Of a stretch of 64,000 nt of DNA, positions 50,485-57,920 are shown in pieces; positions within the stretch are counted from its first letter, which is position 1, and every line of letters begins with the position of its first letter. The stretch is taken from assembly GCA_965203565.1 (NCBI GenBank), contig OZ241896.1:1860001-1924000 (forward strand), read 5' to 3'. Origin of the DNA: JAAXGX01 sp965203565. Lineage in GTDB: Bacteria; Acidobacteriota; Vicinamibacteria; Vicinamibacterales; UBA8438. A model generated the notes under the pieces. It did not search any database. It saw nothing but the letters and a program-made list of their open reading frames with translations, and was not told the origin of the DNA. A program made the position numbers and the translations under genes.

Positions 50485-51620
50485 GTGGTATGTCACTTAA
50501 ATAACTTTACATTTCGTGGGTCACGTGATATACCTTACGCATGAACGCCCCCGCTGCCCCGATGCTTTTGAGCGAGCAGGATCGGAACGCCTTGACGAAG
50601 TGGGCGCACAGTGCAGTTGCTTCTTGTCGCGTCGCTGCTCGCGCCAAGGCCTTGCTGATGGCCGGTGACGGCATGCCGAACAGCCTCATCGCAACCGCTC
50701 TCGACATCAGCCGGCCAACTGTGTTGATGTGGCGCAAACGATTTCTTGTCGATGGGCTGAATTCGGTGGGAACGGTGCGCGCTGGCCGAGGCCGGAAACC
50801 GGAGATCTCCGCTCGCCAAGTGCAGGCCATCGTGCATGCCACGCTGCACGATACGCCGCCGGGTTCTACGCACTGGAGTTGTCGATCGATGGCCAAGGCG
50901 GCCGGGGTGAGTCGAACGACCGTCCAGCGCATCTGGGACGCGCACGGGCTGCAGCCGCACCGCATCAAGACGTTCAAGTTGTCGACCGACACGGCGTTCG
51001 TAGAGAAACTGACCGACGTCGTGGGGTTGTACCTGAATCCACCGGACAAGGCGGTAGTGCTGTGTGTGGACGAGAAGAGTCAGATCCAAGCCTTGGATCG
51101 CACGCAGCCGGGCTTGCCGATGAAACCGGGCCGTTGCGGTACGATGACCCATGACTACAAGCGCCACGGCACGACGACGTTGTTCGCCGCGCTTGACGTG
51201 TTGACCGGCAAGGTCATCGGCGAATGTCATGGGCGCCATCGGCATCAGGAATTTCTGAAGTTCCTGCGGTGTCTTGACCGCGCGTTCTCTCGCGACCTCA
51301 CGCTGCACGTAATCCTGGACAACTACGGAACCCACAAGCACGAAGCGGTTCGCAAGTGGTTGGCCGCCCACCCGCGCTTCAAGTTGCATTTCACGCCCAC
51401 GGGCGCCTCGTGGCTCAACTTGGTCGAAAGCTGGTTCAGCAAGCTGACGCAGCAGCGCCTTCGGCGTGGCGTCTTTTGCAGCGTGCAGGAACTGGTCGCG
51501 GCCATCGACGATTTCTTGGCCCACCACAATGCGGATCCGAAGCCGTTCGTGTGGAACACCACCGTCGATGCTATCCTCAATAAGCTCAGGAAGTGTAAAG
51601 CTATTTACGGGACAGACCAC
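50485..51620 (+). mobile_element. IS630-family insertion sequence (1136 bp)
   Basis: The 27-bp imperfect terminal inverted repeats start GTGGTATGTC at the left and, reverse-complemented, GTGGTCTGTC at the right, and both end CTTTACA, with about 23 of 27 bases matching. It is flanked by a duplicated TA (50483-50484 and 51621-51622) within an original CTAG, the preferred IS630 target. It lies in the same orientation as RTX6. Base composition is clearly lower in GC at the ends than the surroundings. Confidence 0.95.
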
Positions 51621-51623
51621 TAG
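50541..51623 (+). CDS. IS630-family DDE transposase
   Basis: A 360-aa protein with an N-terminal helix-turn-helix (MPNSLIATALDISRPTVLMW), a second DNA-binding region (MAKAAGVSRTTVQRIWDAHG) and a DDE core: LCVDEKSQIQALDR, HVILDNYGTHKHEAV and GASWLNLVESWFSKL supply Asp, Asp and Glu. The ATG overlaps the stop of the truncated RTX6 frame (ATGA). The stop codon TAG is not in the element: T and A come from the target duplication and G from RTX6. Confidence 0.95.
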   Translation: MNAPAAPMLLSEQDRNALTKWAHSAVASCRVAARAKALLMAGDGMPNSLIATALDISRPTVLMWRKRFLVDGLNSVGTVRAGRGRKPEISARQVQAIVHATLHDTPPGSTHWSCRSMAKAAGVSRTTVQRIWDAHGLQPHRIKTFKLSTDTAFVEKLTDVVGLYLNPPDKAVVLCVDEKSQIQALDRTQPGLPMKPGRCGTMTHDYKRHGTTTLFAALDVLTGKVIGECHGRHRHQEFLKFLRCLDRAFSRDLTLHVILDNYGTHKHEAVRKWLAAHPRFKLHFTPTGASWLNLVESWFSKLTQQRLRRGVFCSVQELVAAIDDFLAHHNADPKPFVWNTTVDAILNKLRKCKAIYGTDH

Positions 51624-52675
51624 CCAGCGGGAGAGCGTCCGGAGGTCATGCGGATGGAGACAAGATCCAGGGTGTCGAGGATGTCCACGGCTCGGCCCAT
51701 GATGATGAGCTGAAGGGCGATGACGGGAACAACCTTCTGAGGGGTCGCAAGGGCGACGACGAGATCTGGGGCAGGGGAGGACATGACCATCTCGTAGGCA
51801 ACACTGGGGAGGACACGCTCCGAGGCGGAAACGGCAATGACCTTCTCAGAGGCAGACAGGACGCGGACGAGCTCCATGGCGAAGGTGGCGACGACACGTT
51901 GTCCGGCGGTGCGGGGGCGGACAAGCTGGATGGGGGTCTGGGAGCGGACACGGTGGATTACTGGGGTTCTGACGCCGGCGTGACGGTGGATCTGTCCCCG
52001 AGGACGGGGCAAACGGCGTCCGGCGGGCACGCGGAAGGCGACACGATCAGCGGGTTCGAGAACGTCACCGGCTCGAATGAGCACGGCGACCGTCTGACGG
52101 GCGACTCGGGTCCCAACGAGCTGAAGGGCCTCGGCGGCAACGATACGCTGAAGGGCGGCGCCGGCGACGACACGCTCAACGGCGGCGCGGGGGCGGACAA
52201 GCTGACCGGCGACGGCGGGAAGGACACGTTCATGTTCTCGGCGGCGGCCGATTCGACGTCTACGGCATGGGACACGATCCTCGACTTCTCGTCATTGGCG
52301 TCGTCGAGCACGACAAGGAAGGACCCGGACCAGCTCGATCTGTCCGACCTCACGGAGGAGACGTTGAAGTTCATTGGCGGGGATGCGTTCGACGACGACG
52401 ACGGCACGGCGGGCCAAGTGCGCTACGTGCATGGGACGGACACGACGTCGGATGAGAAGTACACGGACGTGCAGGTGGACGTGGACGGGGACAATTCGGC
52501 CGACTTCATGGTGCGGCTGCTCGGCGCCCACCACAACCTGGCCGCCGGCGACTTCATACTGACCGGCGACTGATCGCGCCGGCCCGCCGCCGCCCGCCGG
52601 GAGCCGGCCCGTACGCCGGCCGGCCCCGGCGGCGAGCCGACGCCCGCTGACGCCCGCCCCCGATCTCGAACGGGG

Positions 52676-52681
52676 TATTCT
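52676..52681 (+). promoter_or_regulatory. Possible -10 hexamer before the DnaC-like gene
   Basis: TATTCT, 9 nt before the ATG at 52691. No recognisable -35. A short initiating message would be predicted. Confidence 0.3.
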
Positions 52682-52690
52682 GTAGGGGCG

Positions 52691-53566
52691 ATGGCGCGCG
52701 ACGAGCCGGCGGAGTGTCCGGAGTGCGGCGGCAGCGGTTGGCGCGCGCGCGACGAAGACGGCGTCCGGCGCGTCGATCGCTGCGACTGCTGGCGCCGGCA
52801 GGTCACGCGCACGCTGCTCGACGGGGCCGGCATACCGCGCCGGTACCGGAAGTGCGATTTTTCGAGCTTCGTGACCTACCGGAACGAGGAGCTCCTGCGC
52901 GCGGTCCGGGTCGCCCGGGGGTTCGCCGAGCAGTTTCCGGTCGTCGACAGGAGCCTCATCCTGATCGGCCCGCCCGGTGTCGGCAAGACCCACCTCGCCG
53001 TCGCCACGCTGCGCGAGGTGGTGCTCGGGAAGGCGGTCCGCGGCCTCTACTTCGACACGCGGACGCTGCTCGCCGCGATCCGGAGCACGTTCAATCCGGT
53101 CACCCGCACCGCGGAGGCCGACGTGCTCCGCGCGGTGATGGACGCCGAGCTGCTGGTGCTCGACGACCTCGGCGCGGAGCGGCCGACCGACTGGGTGGAG
53201 GAGACGATGAACCTCGTCGTCAACACCCGGTACAACGACGATCGTCCGACCATCTTCACCTCCAACTACGAGGACGTGCCGCATACCGACTCCGAGGACA
53301 AGCCGGACGACGAACGCTCCGTTTCGCTGCGGGAGCGGGTCGGGTTCCGGATGCATTCGCGGCTGCGGGAGATGTGCGAGTTCCTGGAGTACAGCGGCCC
53401 GGACTACCGCGAATTCGAGTTTCCGCCGACGGAAAAGATCCTCTACCAGCGGTGGAAGTCGCAGCCGCGCCGCCGGCTGCCCCGGCGCGCCGCGTCCCAC
53501 GCGCGCGCCCGGCCGAAGGGCGAGCGGCTCGATCTCGGGTGGTCGGGCGGCAAGGCCGGCGCCTGA
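52691..53566 (+). CDS. DnaC/IstB-like AAA+ ATPase with N-terminal zinc-binding motif
   Basis: A 291-aa protein with Cys9, Cys12, Cys31 and Cys33 (CPEC then CDC) forming a probable zinc site, then an AAA+ core with Walker A GPPGVGKT (93-100), Walker B LLVLDDLG (about 154-161), a sensor-1-like TIFTSNY and an arginine-rich C-terminus (SRLREMCEFLEY). This layout matches the DnaC/DnaI-like helicase-loader family, and a role in loading replicative helicase is inferred. It begins after the end of the RTX array and is followed 6 nt later by hemW. It is not part of an insertion sequence, since no IstA partner is present. Confidence 0.85.
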   Translation: MARDEPAECPECGGSGWRARDEDGVRRVDRCDCWRRQVTRTLLDGAGIPRRYRKCDFSSFVTYRNEELLRAVRVARGFAEQFPVVDRSLILIGPPGVGKTHLAVATLREVVLGKAVRGLYFDTRTLLAAIRSTFNPVTRTAEADVLRAVMDAELLVLDDLGAERPTDWVEETMNLVVNTRYNDDRPTIFTSNYEDVPHTDSEDKPDDERSVSLRERVGFRMHSRLREMCEFLEYSGPDYREFEFPPTEKILYQRWKSQPRRRLPRRAASHARARPKGERLDLGWSGGKAGA

Positions 53567-53572
53567 CAGCCC

Positions 53573-54751
53573 GTGGTGGAACTCCGTGCGGCGCCGGGCG
53601 CGGCGGACGCCGAGCCGCTCGGCCTCTATCTGCACGTCCCGTTCTGCGGCTCGATCTGCAGCTACTGCAACTTCAACCGCGGACTACTCGACGAAGCGCT
53701 GAAGGCGCGCTACGTCGACGCGATGGCCGCGGAGGTGCGCCGCGCCGGCGACGGCGCGCGGGTCGACACGATCTATTTCGGCGGCGGCACCCCGTCGCTG
53801 CTGTCGCCGCCGGAGCTCGCGCGCCTGATCGCGGCCTGCCGGGACGGGTTCGCCGTCGCGCCGGACGCCGAGGTCACGCTGGAGGCGAATCCCGAGACGG
53901 TCGCCGCGGACGCGCTGCGCGGCTGGGTCGACGCCGGCGCGACCCGCGTCAGCATCGGGGTGCAGTCGCTGCGCGACGCGGAGCTCGAGCGGCTGGGGCG
54001 GCGGCACACCGCCGAGCGGGCGCGGGAGGCGGTGGGGCTGGCGCAGGCGGTCGGCTGCGACGTCAGCGTGGACCTGATGCTCTGGCTGCCGGGGCAGTCG
54101 CCTCGCGACTGCGCGGCCTCGGTCGATGCGCTGCTCGCGCTGCGGCCCGACCACGCCTCGCTCTACCTGCTGGAGCTGTACCCGAACGCCCCCCTGCGAG
54201 AGGAGATGGCGCGGGCCGGCTGGTCCCGGGCGCCCGACGACGACGCGGCCGATATGTACCTGGAGACGCTCGCCCGCACCGACGCGGCCGGATACGAGCA
54301 GTACGAGATCTCCAGCGTCGCGCGGCCGGGAAGACGTTGCCGGCACAACCTGAAGTACTGGCGGGACGGCGAATGGCTCGGCTTCGGCTGCGGCGCGCAT
54401 TCGACGCGGGCCGGGCGCCGGTGGCGGAACGTCGCGGAGACCGGCCGGTACGTCGACCGCGTCGGCCGCGGCGCCTCGACCGTCGCCGAGCGCCGGAAGC
54501 TGACGCGCGGCGAGCGGTTCGGCGACGCGCTGTTCACCGGGCTGCGCCTGGCGGAGGGGATCGACCTCGACCGGACGGCGCGGCGGTACGGCGTGGACGT
54601 GATGGAGCGGTACGGCGCGGCGCTCGGCCGGTTCATCGACGCCGGGCTGCTCGTCCGCGCCGCCGGCCGGCTCCGGCTGACGCGGCGCGGCATGCTGCTC
54701 TCCAACGAGGTGATGCAGACTTTCGTCCAGCCGTCCCGTACGATAAAGTAA
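53573..54751 (+). CDS. hemW: Radical SAM protein HemW (coproporphyrinogen oxidase-like heme chaperone)
   Basis: A 392-aa radical SAM protein. GLYLHVPFCGSICSYCNF places Cys25, Cys29 and Cys32 in the CxxxCxxC cluster motif followed by NF, lacking the fourth Cys of true HemN, so HemW is preferred. DTIYFGGGTPSLL, EANPET, RVSIGVQSL and QYEISSVARPGRRCRHNLKYW are further family signatures. HemW binds heme and is implicated in heme delivery. Start candidates are GTG 53573 or GTG 53576, next to CAGCCCGTGGTGGAA, a 15-mer also found in the inverted repeat at 55365. The C-terminal winged-helix domain is complete. Confidence 0.88.
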   Translation: MVELRAAPGAADAEPLGLYLHVPFCGSICSYCNFNRGLLDEALKARYVDAMAAEVRRAGDGARVDTIYFGGGTPSLLSPPELARLIAACRDGFAVAPDAEVTLEANPETVAADALRGWVDAGATRVSIGVQSLRDAELERLGRRHTAERAREAVGLAQAVGCDVSVDLMLWLPGQSPRDCAASVDALLALRPDHASLYLLELYPNAPLREEMARAGWSRAPDDDAADMYLETLARTDAAGYEQYEISSVARPGRRCRHNLKYWRDGEWLGFGCGAHSTRAGRRWRNVAETGRYVDRVGRGASTVAERRKLTRGERFGDALFTGLRLAEGIDLDRTARRYGVDVMERYGAALGRFIDAGLLVRAAGRLRLTRRGMLLSNEVMQTFVQPSRTIK

Positions 54752-54782
54752 CCGCTCGTTTCAAGGAAGGAGGCGTCCACAG

Positions 54783-55271
54783 ATGCGCTGGATCGAGAAA
54801 CTGACGTCGCGCCGGCAGGTCGTCATGGGGTGCGCGCTGATCGCGACGCTGGCCGCCGGAGTCGTGATCGGCATGGCGCTGACCGCGTCGAAAGCCGAAG
54901 CGCAGCCGAATCGGACGTTCAGCAGTGACGCAGCCCTGATGCTTCACTTCGTGAAGCCCGCGCAGGCGTCGGCGTTCGAGCAGGTAATGCAGAGGATCGA
55001 CGAGGCGCTTGACGCCACGAATCGCAATCAGGCCCGCGGCTGGAAGGTGTACAGGGCCGACCAGGACCTTACCGGTCAGGGGAACGCCATGTACGTCTGG
55101 GTGATCGATCCGGTGGCGGCCGGCGGCAATTACGCCGCGGCGGCCATCCTGGCCGAAGCGTTTCCCGAGGAAGTGCAGCAGTTGTACGAGACCTACAACG
55201 CGGCGTACACCGACGGTCAAACCAAGCAGGTCAGCTACAACCTTGACCTGATCCGCGATTTCGGAAACTGA
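54783..55271 (+). CDS. Exported protein of unknown function, paralogue 1 (162 aa)
   Basis: A strong AAGGAGG ribosome-binding site precedes the ATG. Residues 1-38 form a signal peptide or N-terminal anchor (VVMGCALIATLAAGVVIGMA). The mature part contains MLHFVKPAQASAFEQVMQRI, a central GWKVYRADQD, a beta-strand AMYVWVIDPV, and AFPEEVQQLYETYNAAY. The pattern of a roughly 100-residue alpha/beta unit could suggest a ferredoxin-like dimeric barrel, but I do not recognise a named family. The downstream neighbour is a diverged copy of the same length, so this is a tandem duplication. Confidence 0.75.
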   Translation: MRWIEKLTSRRQVVMGCALIATLAAGVVIGMALTASKAEAQPNRTFSSDAALMLHFVKPAQASAFEQVMQRIDEALDATNRNQARGWKVYRADQDLTGQGNAMYVWVIDPVAAGGNYAAAAILAEAFPEEVQQLYETYNAAYTDGQTKQVSYNLDLIRDFGN

Positions 55272-55364
55272 GCGGCGAATGCGCCGCCTCGCGGGATCGC
55301 CCTGAGCGCATCGATTCCGGCGGCGGCCAGAAGCGCGTATGACGATCGGATCCGGCCGGCGAGC

Positions 55365-55534
55365 CCTGCACAGCCCGTGGTGGAATCCCGCGTCGCACCG
55401 AGAGCGGCGAGGCGCCCGCCTGACAAGGCGTGAGGAGGGCGCATATTGGGCATACGCAACCGACGAACAACGCAGTCAGGCGGGATGCATCGCTGCTCGA
55501 ATGCAGCGGAGACTTTCACCACGGGCTGTGCAGG
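55365..55534. repeat. MITE-like element with 18-bp inverted ends
   Basis: CCTGCACAGCCCGTGGTG (55365-55382) is the perfect reverse complement of 55517-55534, with 134 nt between. The interior contains a further near-palindrome, GCATATTGGGCATACGC. A matching 15-mer (CAGCCCGTGGTGGAA) sits at the hemW start. The right arm overlaps codons 6-12 of the following ORF. The form suggests a dispersed palindromic repeat, but one copy cannot prove it. Confidence 0.45.
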
Positions 55535-55989
55535 CCGCCTGCGCACTGGCGCTGGCGGCGGGCGCAGGCGCCGTGCTCGCGGCCGCGCTGACGCGCGCCT
55601 CCGAAGCGGCGCAGGAAGCGGCGGCGTTCGATGCGCCGGCCGGCCTGGTCCTCAACTACGTCGAGGCGAACCGCGCCGAAGACTTCGAGTCGGTGACGAG
55701 CAGGCTCCACGGCGCGCTGGCCGCGAGCGGCGACGCGCGGCTCCGGGCGCAGGCGTCCGGCTGGAGGATGTACAGGGCGCAGCAGCCGGGTCCCGACGGG
55801 AACGTGCTCTACGTCTGGCTCTTCGACCCCGCGGCGCCCGATGCGGACTACTCCGTCGCGCACCTGCTCGGCGAAGCGTTTCCCGACGAGGTCCAGAGCC
55901 TGTACGAAACGTACGTCGGCGCGTTCGGCGCCGGCCAGTCGCGGATCGGGATGGAGCCGGTCGCGGCGCCGGCCGACGACGAATTCTGA
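55501..55989 (+). CDS. Exported protein of unknown function, paralogue 2 (162 aa)
   Basis: Begins MQRRLSPRAVQAACALALAA, a signal or anchor segment, then VLNYVEANRAEDFESVTSRL, GWRMYRAQQP, VLYVWLFDPA and AFPDEVQSLYETYVGAF. These align segment by segment with the upstream 162-aa protein. The frame is open upstream to 55339, but ATG 55501 gives exactly the paralogue's length. The first codons overlap the right arm of the inverted repeat, and no clear ribosome-binding site is seen, so the start is less certain than the body. The function is unknown. Confidence 0.7.
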   Translation: MQRRLSPRAVQAACALALAAGAGAVLAAALTRASEAAQEAAAFDAPAGLVLNYVEANRAEDFESVTSRLHGALAASGDARLRAQASGWRMYRAQQPGPDGNVLYVWLFDPAAPDADYSVAHLLGEAFPDEVQSLYETYVGAFGAGQSRIGMEPVAAPADDEF

Positions 55990-56026
55990 CGGAGCGGCCT
56001 CCGCACGGGAGCTCCTGCGGGGTCCA

Positions 56027-56506
56027 TCAGAACGCCAGGTTGAAGCCGGCGTAGATCCGCTGCACGTTCGAGTGGAGCGGGCGGCCCCGCAGCACGAACA
56101 GACGGTAGTCGAGCCGCAGGCCGATGGCGCCGGCGAGCGGTATCTTCACCCCCCCGCCCACGTTCGTTCCGAAGTTCGTCTTCCGGCGCGCCGCCAGCTC
56201 CTCCCGGTAGACGCCGCCGCCGGCGGTGCCGTACGCCTGCACGCCGCTGACGCTGGGGGTCAGCACCTGGAGGTTGAACATGCCGGTGCGCAGCGACGGG
56301 GCGCCGGTCGACGCATCTTCTCCCGAGGCGGAGTACTCGAACTCGAATCCGATGAACAGCAGCGACATGCTCAGGGCGGCGCCGCGCGCCGGACGCGTGG
56401 AGGGGGTGTGGTTCGATCCGACGAACGCCGTCAGGTCGGCCGACGCGTCGCGCGCCGCCGCGAACAGCATCAGGCCGGCCAGCAGCGGCGCTGCGGCTCG
56501 TTGCAT
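56027..56506 (-). CDS. Small outer-membrane beta-barrel-like protein
   Basis: A 159-aa protein with a cleavable signal peptide (AAPLLAGLMLFAAARDASA) followed by alternating hydrophobic strands and a C-terminal aromatic residue (RIYAGFNLAF), the usual signature of an outer-membrane barrel such as an OmpW/OmpA-type eight-stranded protein. KTNFGTNVGGGVKIPLAGAI and LRLDYRLFVL are typical amphipathic strands. It is transcribed alone, divergently from meaB, with a 7-bp inverted repeat directly before its start codon. Confidence 0.7.
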   Translation of the reverse strand: MQRAAAPLLAGLMLFAAARDASADLTAFVGSNHTPSTRPARGAALSMSLLFIGFEFEYSASGEDASTGAPSLRTGMFNLQVLTPSVSGVQAYGTAGGGVYREELAARRKTNFGTNVGGGVKIPLAGAIGLRLDYRLFVLRGRPLHSNVQRIYAGFNLAF

Positions 56507-56508
56507 AA

Positions 56509-56527
56509 GCGGGTAGACTGTACCCGC
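56509..56527. promoter_or_regulatory. Inverted repeat before the outer-membrane protein gene
   Basis: GCGGGTA-GACTG-TACCCGC, seven perfect pairs, only 2 nt from the start codon (56504-56506). It could be an operator or a small hairpin in the leader of the message. Confidence 0.4.
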
Positions 56528-56552
56528 AACCGGGAGCCGCGTCCAAGCGGTG

Positions 56553-56561
56553 TGATAGAGT
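56553..56561 (+). promoter_or_regulatory. Possible extended -10 before meaB
   Basis: TGA-TAGAGT, an extended -10 form (TGn then TAGAGT), 10 nt before the ATG at 56572. No ribosome-binding site lies between. Confidence 0.35.
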
Positions 56562-56571
56562 CCGCCACGTC

Positions 56572-57519
56572 ATGGGGGGCGACGGCGCGGCGGAGCTGGC
56601 CGACCGGGTGCTGGCCGGCGACCCGCGCGCGCTCGCGCGCGCCATTTCCCTGGTGGAGAACGACCCGGGCCGGACGCCCGCGCTGATGCGGCGGCTGTTC
56701 GGCCGGACCGGGCGCGCCCGCCTGATCGGGGTGACCGGCTCGCCGGGCGTGGGGAAGAGCACGCTGGTCGACCGGCTGGCCGCGGAGTACCGGCGTCTGG
56801 ACCGGACGGTCGGGATTCTGGCGATCGATCCGAGCAGTCCGTTCAGCGGCGGCGCCCTCCTCGGCGACCGGATCCGGATGCAGAGCCATACGCTGGACGA
56901 CGGCGTGTACGTGCGGAGCATGGCCACGCACGGGCATCTGGGCGGGGTGTCGCACGCCACGGGCGACGCCGCGCTGATCCTCGACGCCGCCGGCTGCGAC
57001 GTCGTGCTGATCGAGACGGTCGGCGTCGGCCAGGCGGAAGTCGACGTCGCCCGGACCGCGGACGTCGCCGTCGTGGTGACGATTCCGGGCGCCGGCGACG
57101 ACGTGCAGGCGATGAAGGCCGGCGTCATGGAGATCGCCGACCTGTTCGTCGTCAACAAGGCGGACCGCCCGGGCGCCGAACGGGCGGCGGCCGAGATCGA
57201 GACGATGCTGGCGCTGCGGGAGTTCGAGGAGGGCGCCTGGCGTCCGCCGGTCCTGAAGACCCGGGCGGCGACCGGGGAAGGCGTGCCGGCGGTCGTCGAG
57301 GCGGTCGCGCGGTTCGAGGGCGAGCGCCGCGACGTGGAGACGCGGCGGCGGGAGCGGGCCCGGCTCCGCCTCACGGCGCTGCTGCAGCGGACGTTCATCG
57401 AACGCCTGGAGCGGCGGGACGAGACGCGGCGGCTGATCGCCGACGCGGTCGATCGAATCGCCGCCGGCGCGCTCGACCCGTACGCGGCGGCGGCCGGAAT
57501 CCTGGAGCAGGCGTCATGA
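56572..57519 (+). CDS. meaB: Methylmalonyl-CoA mutase-associated GTPase MeaB/ArgK
   Basis: A 315-aa G3E-type GTPase that protects and reloads cobalamin in methylmalonyl-CoA mutase. The P-loop GSPGVGKST lies at 56-64, AIDPSSPFSGGALLGDRIRM is the switch region, GCDVVLIETVGVGQAEVD the G3 region, and VVNKAD the guanine-specificity motif. The ATG at 56572 has no ribosome-binding site but a -10-like element close by. Its end overlaps the epimerase gene by 4 nt, so the two steps of propionate/methylmalonyl metabolism are coupled. The mutase subunits are not in this window. Confidence 0.95.
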   Translation: MGGDGAAELADRVLAGDPRALARAISLVENDPGRTPALMRRLFGRTGRARLIGVTGSPGVGKSTLVDRLAAEYRRLDRTVGILAIDPSSPFSGGALLGDRIRMQSHTLDDGVYVRSMATHGHLGGVSHATGDAALILDAAGCDVVLIETVGVGQAEVDVARTADVAVVVTIPGAGDDVQAMKAGVMEIADLFVVNKADRPGAERAAAEIETMLALREFEEGAWRPPVLKTRAATGEGVPAVVEAVARFEGERRDVETRRRERARLRLTALLQRTFIERLERRDETRRLIADAVDRIAAGALDPYAAAAGILEQAS

Positions 57520-57920
57520 AGGCGGTGCTCGATCACGTCGGGATCGCGGTGGCCGACCTCGAAGAGGCGCTGGCCTTCTACCGCGACGCGCTGGGACTGG
57601 AGGTCGCCGGAACCGAGGAGGTGACCTCGCAGCAGGTGCGCGCGCACTTCGTCCCGGCCGGCGGCGCCGCGCTGGAGCTGCTCGAAGCCACGTCCGAGAC
57701 GTCGCCGATAGCCCGCTTCCTGGCCGGCCGGCGGCCCGGTCTGCACCACCTGACGCTGCGCGTGGACGACCTCCGGGCGGCGCTCGAAGCGCTCAGGGCG
57801 CGGGGCGTGCGGCTGATCGACGCGGCGCCGCGCCCGGGAGCCGAGGGCGCGCTGGTGGCGTTCATCCACCCGTCGAGCGCGCACGGCGTGCTGGTCGAGC
57901 TCAAGCAGGAGCGCGGCTGA
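57516..57920 (+). CDS. mce: Methylmalonyl-CoA epimerase
   Basis: A 134-aa vicinal-oxygen-chelate fold enzyme interconverting (R)- and (S)-methylmalonyl-CoA. Metal ligands fit His7 (LDHVGIAV), His78 (GLHHLTLRV) and Glu128 (GVLVELKQ). The two beta-alpha-beta-beta-beta halves are of normal length. ATGA overlap with meaB upstream and TGATG overlap with mtnP downstream show translational coupling. Confidence 0.93.
   Translation: MKAVLDHVGIAVADLEEALAFYRDALGLEVAGTEEVTSQQVRAHFVPAGGAALELLEATSETSPIARFLAGRRPGLHHLTLRVDDLRAALEALRARGVRLIDAAPRPGAEGALVAFIHPSSAHGVLVELKQERG

Larger units (their letters stand above)
48106..52573 (+). pseudogene. RTX6: RTX-repeat secreted protein gene split by an IS630-family element
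   Basis: The 5' part (48106-50484, 793 codons) and the 3' part (51623-52573) join in frame at GAT CTA GCC when the element and one TA are removed, giving 1109 aa. A 675-bp unit (with DYLTYDGSPTGVKVDLASG, and HDHLVGNTGEDTLRGGNGND) is present three times. The third copy is the one interrupted. The C-terminal block (DTFMFSAAADSTSTAWDTIL, FMVRLLGAHHNLAAGDFILTGD) is intact but separated from the start. As it stands the 5' ORF runs 19 codons into the element and stops at 50544 inside the transposase start codon context. Confidence 0.93.
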
